From Candidatus Nitrosopelagicus sp. (lineage in GTDB: Archaea > Thermoproteota > Nitrososphaeria > Nitrososphaerales > Nitrosopumilaceae), in the NCBI GenBank assembly GCA_018691945.1, contig JABHJJ010000208.1, forward strand, positions 1 to 7,070: a stretch of DNA of 7,070 bases, in the 5' to 3' direction. The position numbers and the translations under genes were made by a program. The notes beneath the pieces are model-generated. The model saw only the letters and a program-made list of their open reading frames with translations. It did no database searches and was not told where the DNA came from. Below, in pieces: positions 5,037-7,070 of this stretch (position 1 is the stretch's first letter; every line of letters begins with the position of its first letter).

Positions 5037-5204
5037 ATGAGTTTCGAAGAAGAGGTGGATGTTTATGGCGAATGCAGAAATTTCATCAAATTTTGTAAAG
5101 AACAAGGAATATCAGTAAATTCTGAAGCAATTGCAATAGTCTGGGCAGGATTCCAAACAAATGTTGCATTAGATGAAGAAGAAGCAACATTAGACGATTT
5201 CTAA
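5037..5204 (+). CDS. Small acidic hypothetical protein (55 residues)
   Basis: The frame starts at ATG 5037 (MSFEEEVDVYGECRNFIKFC) and stops with TAA at 5202-5204, giving 55 residues. Acidic ends (EEE near the start; DEEEATLDDF at the close) flank a central, probably helical part with Cys13 and Cys20 and the aliphatic stretch SEAIAIVWAGF (residues 29-39). That stretch is too short and mixed to be a clear membrane helix. GTGA about 7 nt before the ATG could serve as a partial Shine-Dalgarno sequence, which an internal operon gene would need. The frame fills the gap between the 76-residue gene and the acetyl-CoA synthetase gene exactly, with its stop codon touching the opposite-strand stop. I do not recognise a family. 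A chance frame is possible but less likely given its fit and composition. Confidence 0.65.
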   Translation: MSFEEEVDVYGECRNFIKFCKEQGISVNSEAIAIVWAGFQTNVALDEEEATLDDF

Positions 5205-7070
5205 TTAGTTCTTTTGATTTTGTATGTTTTTTTGTAATTCATTAAATGTAGATTGAATCTCACTCACCGCGGCACCATCTTCAAGAGTACTAACATCACC
5301 AATGGTTTCATTGTTTGCAATCGATTTGAGAAGGCGTCTCATAATTTTTCCGCTACGAGTTTTTGGTAATTTAGTAACTATGTAAAATTGACTGGGGGTT
5401 GCAATAGGACCAATTTGAGTTCTAATTGTGTCACGTAATTCAGAACGAAGAGTATCATCAGTGGCATGAACATTTTCTTTCAATACAACAAAGGCAATTA
5501 TTGATTCACCTTTCACATCATCAGGGATTCCACACACTGCAGATTCTGCTACATCATTGTGTGATACAATACTGCTTTCTAATTCTGCAGTCCCAATTCT
5601 ATGACCAGCAACTTTCAATACATCATCAGAACGACCTAGAAGCCACAAGTATCCATCAGAATCTTTGATTGCATAATCTCCAGGATAGTATAGTGATTCA
5701 AATTTCGACCAATAGACATTTTTGTATTTTTCCACATCCTTCCATAATCCAAGAAGCATTCCAGGCCAAGGATTTTTAATTATTAGTGAGCCTTTTGTTT
5801 CTGCTTCTACTTCATTTCCAGACTCATCAACAACAGAAATATCGAGACCGGGAACAGGTAATGTTGCAGAACCGGGTTTTAATGGAATAGTTTCAATGCC
5901 AGGAAGAGGACTGATTAGTATACCACCAGTTTCTGTTTGCCACCATGTATCAATGATTGGACATTTCTTTTTTCCAATCACATCAAAATACCATTTCCAA
6001 ACCTGAGGGTTTATTGGTTCACCGACAGTTCCAAGTAAACGTAAAGTTGAAAGATTAAATGAGTTTGGAATGTCATCTCCAAATTTCATTAACATCCGAA
6101 GTGCAGTAGGTGTTGTGTAAAAAATTGTGACACCATATTTTTGGATTATGTCCCATATTCTAGAAGAGTTTGGATGATCAGGTGCACCTTCATACATTAC
6201 TTGTGTTGCTCCATGTAACAATGGACCATAAACTACATAGCTGTGACCAGTAACCCATCCAATATCAGCTGTACAAAAATAAACATCATGGTCTTTTATG
6301 TCAAATGCCCATTTGTATGTTGAATAAACATGAGTCAGATAACCACCAATTCCATGTAACACACCTTTTGGTTTTCCAGTAGTTCCAGAAGTATACAAGA
6401 TATACAACGAATCATTACTGTCAAGTTTTTCTGCATCACAAACATCTGAAGAAGTATCCATTACATCAGACCACATCAAATCTTTTTCGTTAATCTGAAT
6501 CTCCTGACCAGTTCTTTGATAAACAATTACATTTTTTACAAATTGAATGGAAGATGCGGATTCATCAACAATTTCTTTGAGATTGATAATTTTTCCTTTT
6601 CGGTATCCACCATCGGCAGTGATTATGATTTTTGATTGTGAATCTTCAACTCGATCTGAGAGAGAGTTTGCACTGAATCCAGAGAATACGACCGTATGAA
6701 TTGCTCCAATTCGTGCACATGCAAGCATGGAAATTGGCAATTCAGGAATCATAGGAAGATATATTGTTACACGATCCCCCTTTTTGACGCCTAATGATTT
6801 CAAAACATTGGCAAGTTTTTTGACTTGTTCAAACATTTCTCCGTATGTAATTTTTCTATCAGTCCCATCTTCACCTTCCCATAAAATAGCAGTTTTATCA
6901 GATTTTGATTTTTGGTGTACATCTAAGGCATTGTATGATGCATTGAGTTTTCCACCAACAAACCATTTTGCAAAAGGAGGATTCCATTGTAGAGTTTTGC
7001 TCCACGGTTCAAACCAAGACAATGATTTTGCACATTCATCCCAAAATGACAGATAGTCTTTCTTTGCAGA
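5205..7070 (-). CDS. acs: Acetyl-CoA synthetase, AMP-forming (5' end outside window)
   Basis: An ANL-superfamily ligase making acetyl-CoA from acetate, ATP and CoA through acetyl-AMP. The frame is open to the right edge: 16 codons (SAKKDYLSFWDECAKS) precede the TTG at 7022 and match normal Acs N-terminal sequence, so that TTG is internal. At least 621 residues are present; the family usually has 630-660. Numbered from the TTG codon, motifs are TSGTTGKPKGV (211-221), DTWWQTETGG (358-367), YYPGD (445-449), GRSDDVLKVAGHRIG (463-477) and the catalytic Lys559 in KTRSGKI. The acetate-pocket residues known from Salmonella Acs (Val, Thr, Val, Trp) are kept as V257, T258, V333 and W361, favouring a small acid such as acetate or propionate. 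In archaea with the 3-hydroxypropionate/4-hydroxybutyrate cycle, related enzymes may act on 3-hydroxypropionate, which sequence alone cannot exclude. Lys559 is the position acetylated for control in other organisms. Confidence 0.95.
   Translation of the reverse strand, partial: SAKKDYLSFWDECAKSLSWFEPWSKTLQWNPPFAKWFVGGKLNASYNALDVHQKSKSDKTAILWEGEDGTDRKITYGEMFEQVKKLANVLKSLGVKKGDRVTIYLPMIPELPISMLACARIGAIHTVVFSGFSANSLSDRVEDSQSKIIITADGGYRKGKIINLKEIVDESASSIQFVKNVIVYQRTGQEIQINEKDLMWSDVMDTSSDVCDAEKLDSNDSLYILYTSGTTGKPKGVLHGIGGYLTHVYSTYKWAFDIKDHDVYFCTADIGWVTGHSYVVYGPLLHGATQVMYEGAPDHPNSSRIWDIIQKYGVTIFYTTPTALRMLMKFGDDIPNSFNLSTLRLLGTVGEPINPQVWKWYFDVIGKKKCPIIDTWWQTETGGILISPLPGIETIPLKPGSATLPVPGLDISVVDESGNEVEAETKGSLIIKNPWPGMLLGLWKDVEKYKNVYWSKFESLYYPGDYAIKDSDGYLWLLGRSDDVLKVAGHRIGTAELESSIVSHNDVAESAVCGIPDDVKGESIIAFVVLKENVHATDDTLRSELRDTIRTQIGPIATPSQFYIVTKLPKTRSGKIMRRLLKSIANNETIGDVSTLEDGAAVSEIQSTFNELQKNIQNQKN

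Noticed and set aside
7020..7022. TTG at 7022 as the acs start
   Set aside because: The frame continues upstream to the window edge with residues (DYLSFWDECAKS) that belong to the normal Acs N terminus.
5426..7056. Plus-strand frames of 80-109 codons within acs
   Set aside because: They are antisense to conserved acs motifs and have low-complexity, His- or Ser-rich peptides typical of shadow frames.
1..7070. Mobile element, CRISPR array, toxin-antitoxin or defence genes
   Set aside because: No transposase, integrase, regularly spaced repeats, target-site duplications or known defence domains were seen on either strand.

Overview
The window looks like a piece of an ammonia-oxidising archaeon of the Nitrosopumilus/Nitrosarchaeum type (Thaumarchaeota/Nitrososphaeria). 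The evidence is strongly AT-rich DNA with archaeal gene types: a FEN-1 nuclease with a C-terminal PCNA-binding tail, a split tRNA-Ser gene with a short anticodon-loop intron, and an ATP-binding universal stress protein. TATA-like elements also sit about 25 nt upstream of start codons, which is typical of leaderless archaeal transcripts. The genus is inferred from protein flavour and base composition, not from a search.

Layout, left to right. Positions 1-105 (+) are the last 34 codons and stop of what is probably S-adenosylhomocysteine hydrolase. A small Rieske [2Fe-2S] protein (147-452, +) follows. Next come NAD+ synthase (492-1277, +) and cysteinyl-tRNA synthetase (1286-2686, +), 8 nt apart and probably co-transcribed. 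A hairpin-rich, T-rich convergent spacer (2687-2810) separates them from a universal stress protein (2811-3242, -). Upstream of that, on the same strand, is an intron-containing tRNA-Ser(CGA) (3278-3377, -). Its promoter region is shared with the divergent fen gene (3450-4475, +). The 306-nt spacer 4476-4781 has no convincing gene but contains several inverted repeats. Two small acidic hypothetical proteins follow (4782-5012 and 5037-5204, +). The second, only 55 codons long, has a stop codon directly abutting the stop codon of a convergent AMP-forming acetyl-CoA synthetase (5205-7070, -), whose 5' end lies outside the window.

Functionally this is housekeeping DNA: methyl-cycle recycling, NAD synthesis, tRNA charging, a serine tRNA, DNA replication/repair and acyl-CoA activation. 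No mobile element, CRISPR array, toxin-antitoxin pair or defence cassette is visible. The least explained parts are the structured spacer 4476-4781 and the two small conserved-looking proteins after it. The other observations concern promoter and terminator architecture: a TATA element apparently shared by divergent transcripts, a T-tract that may be both a tRNA terminator and the next gene's TATA box, and a two-way terminator with competing stems.
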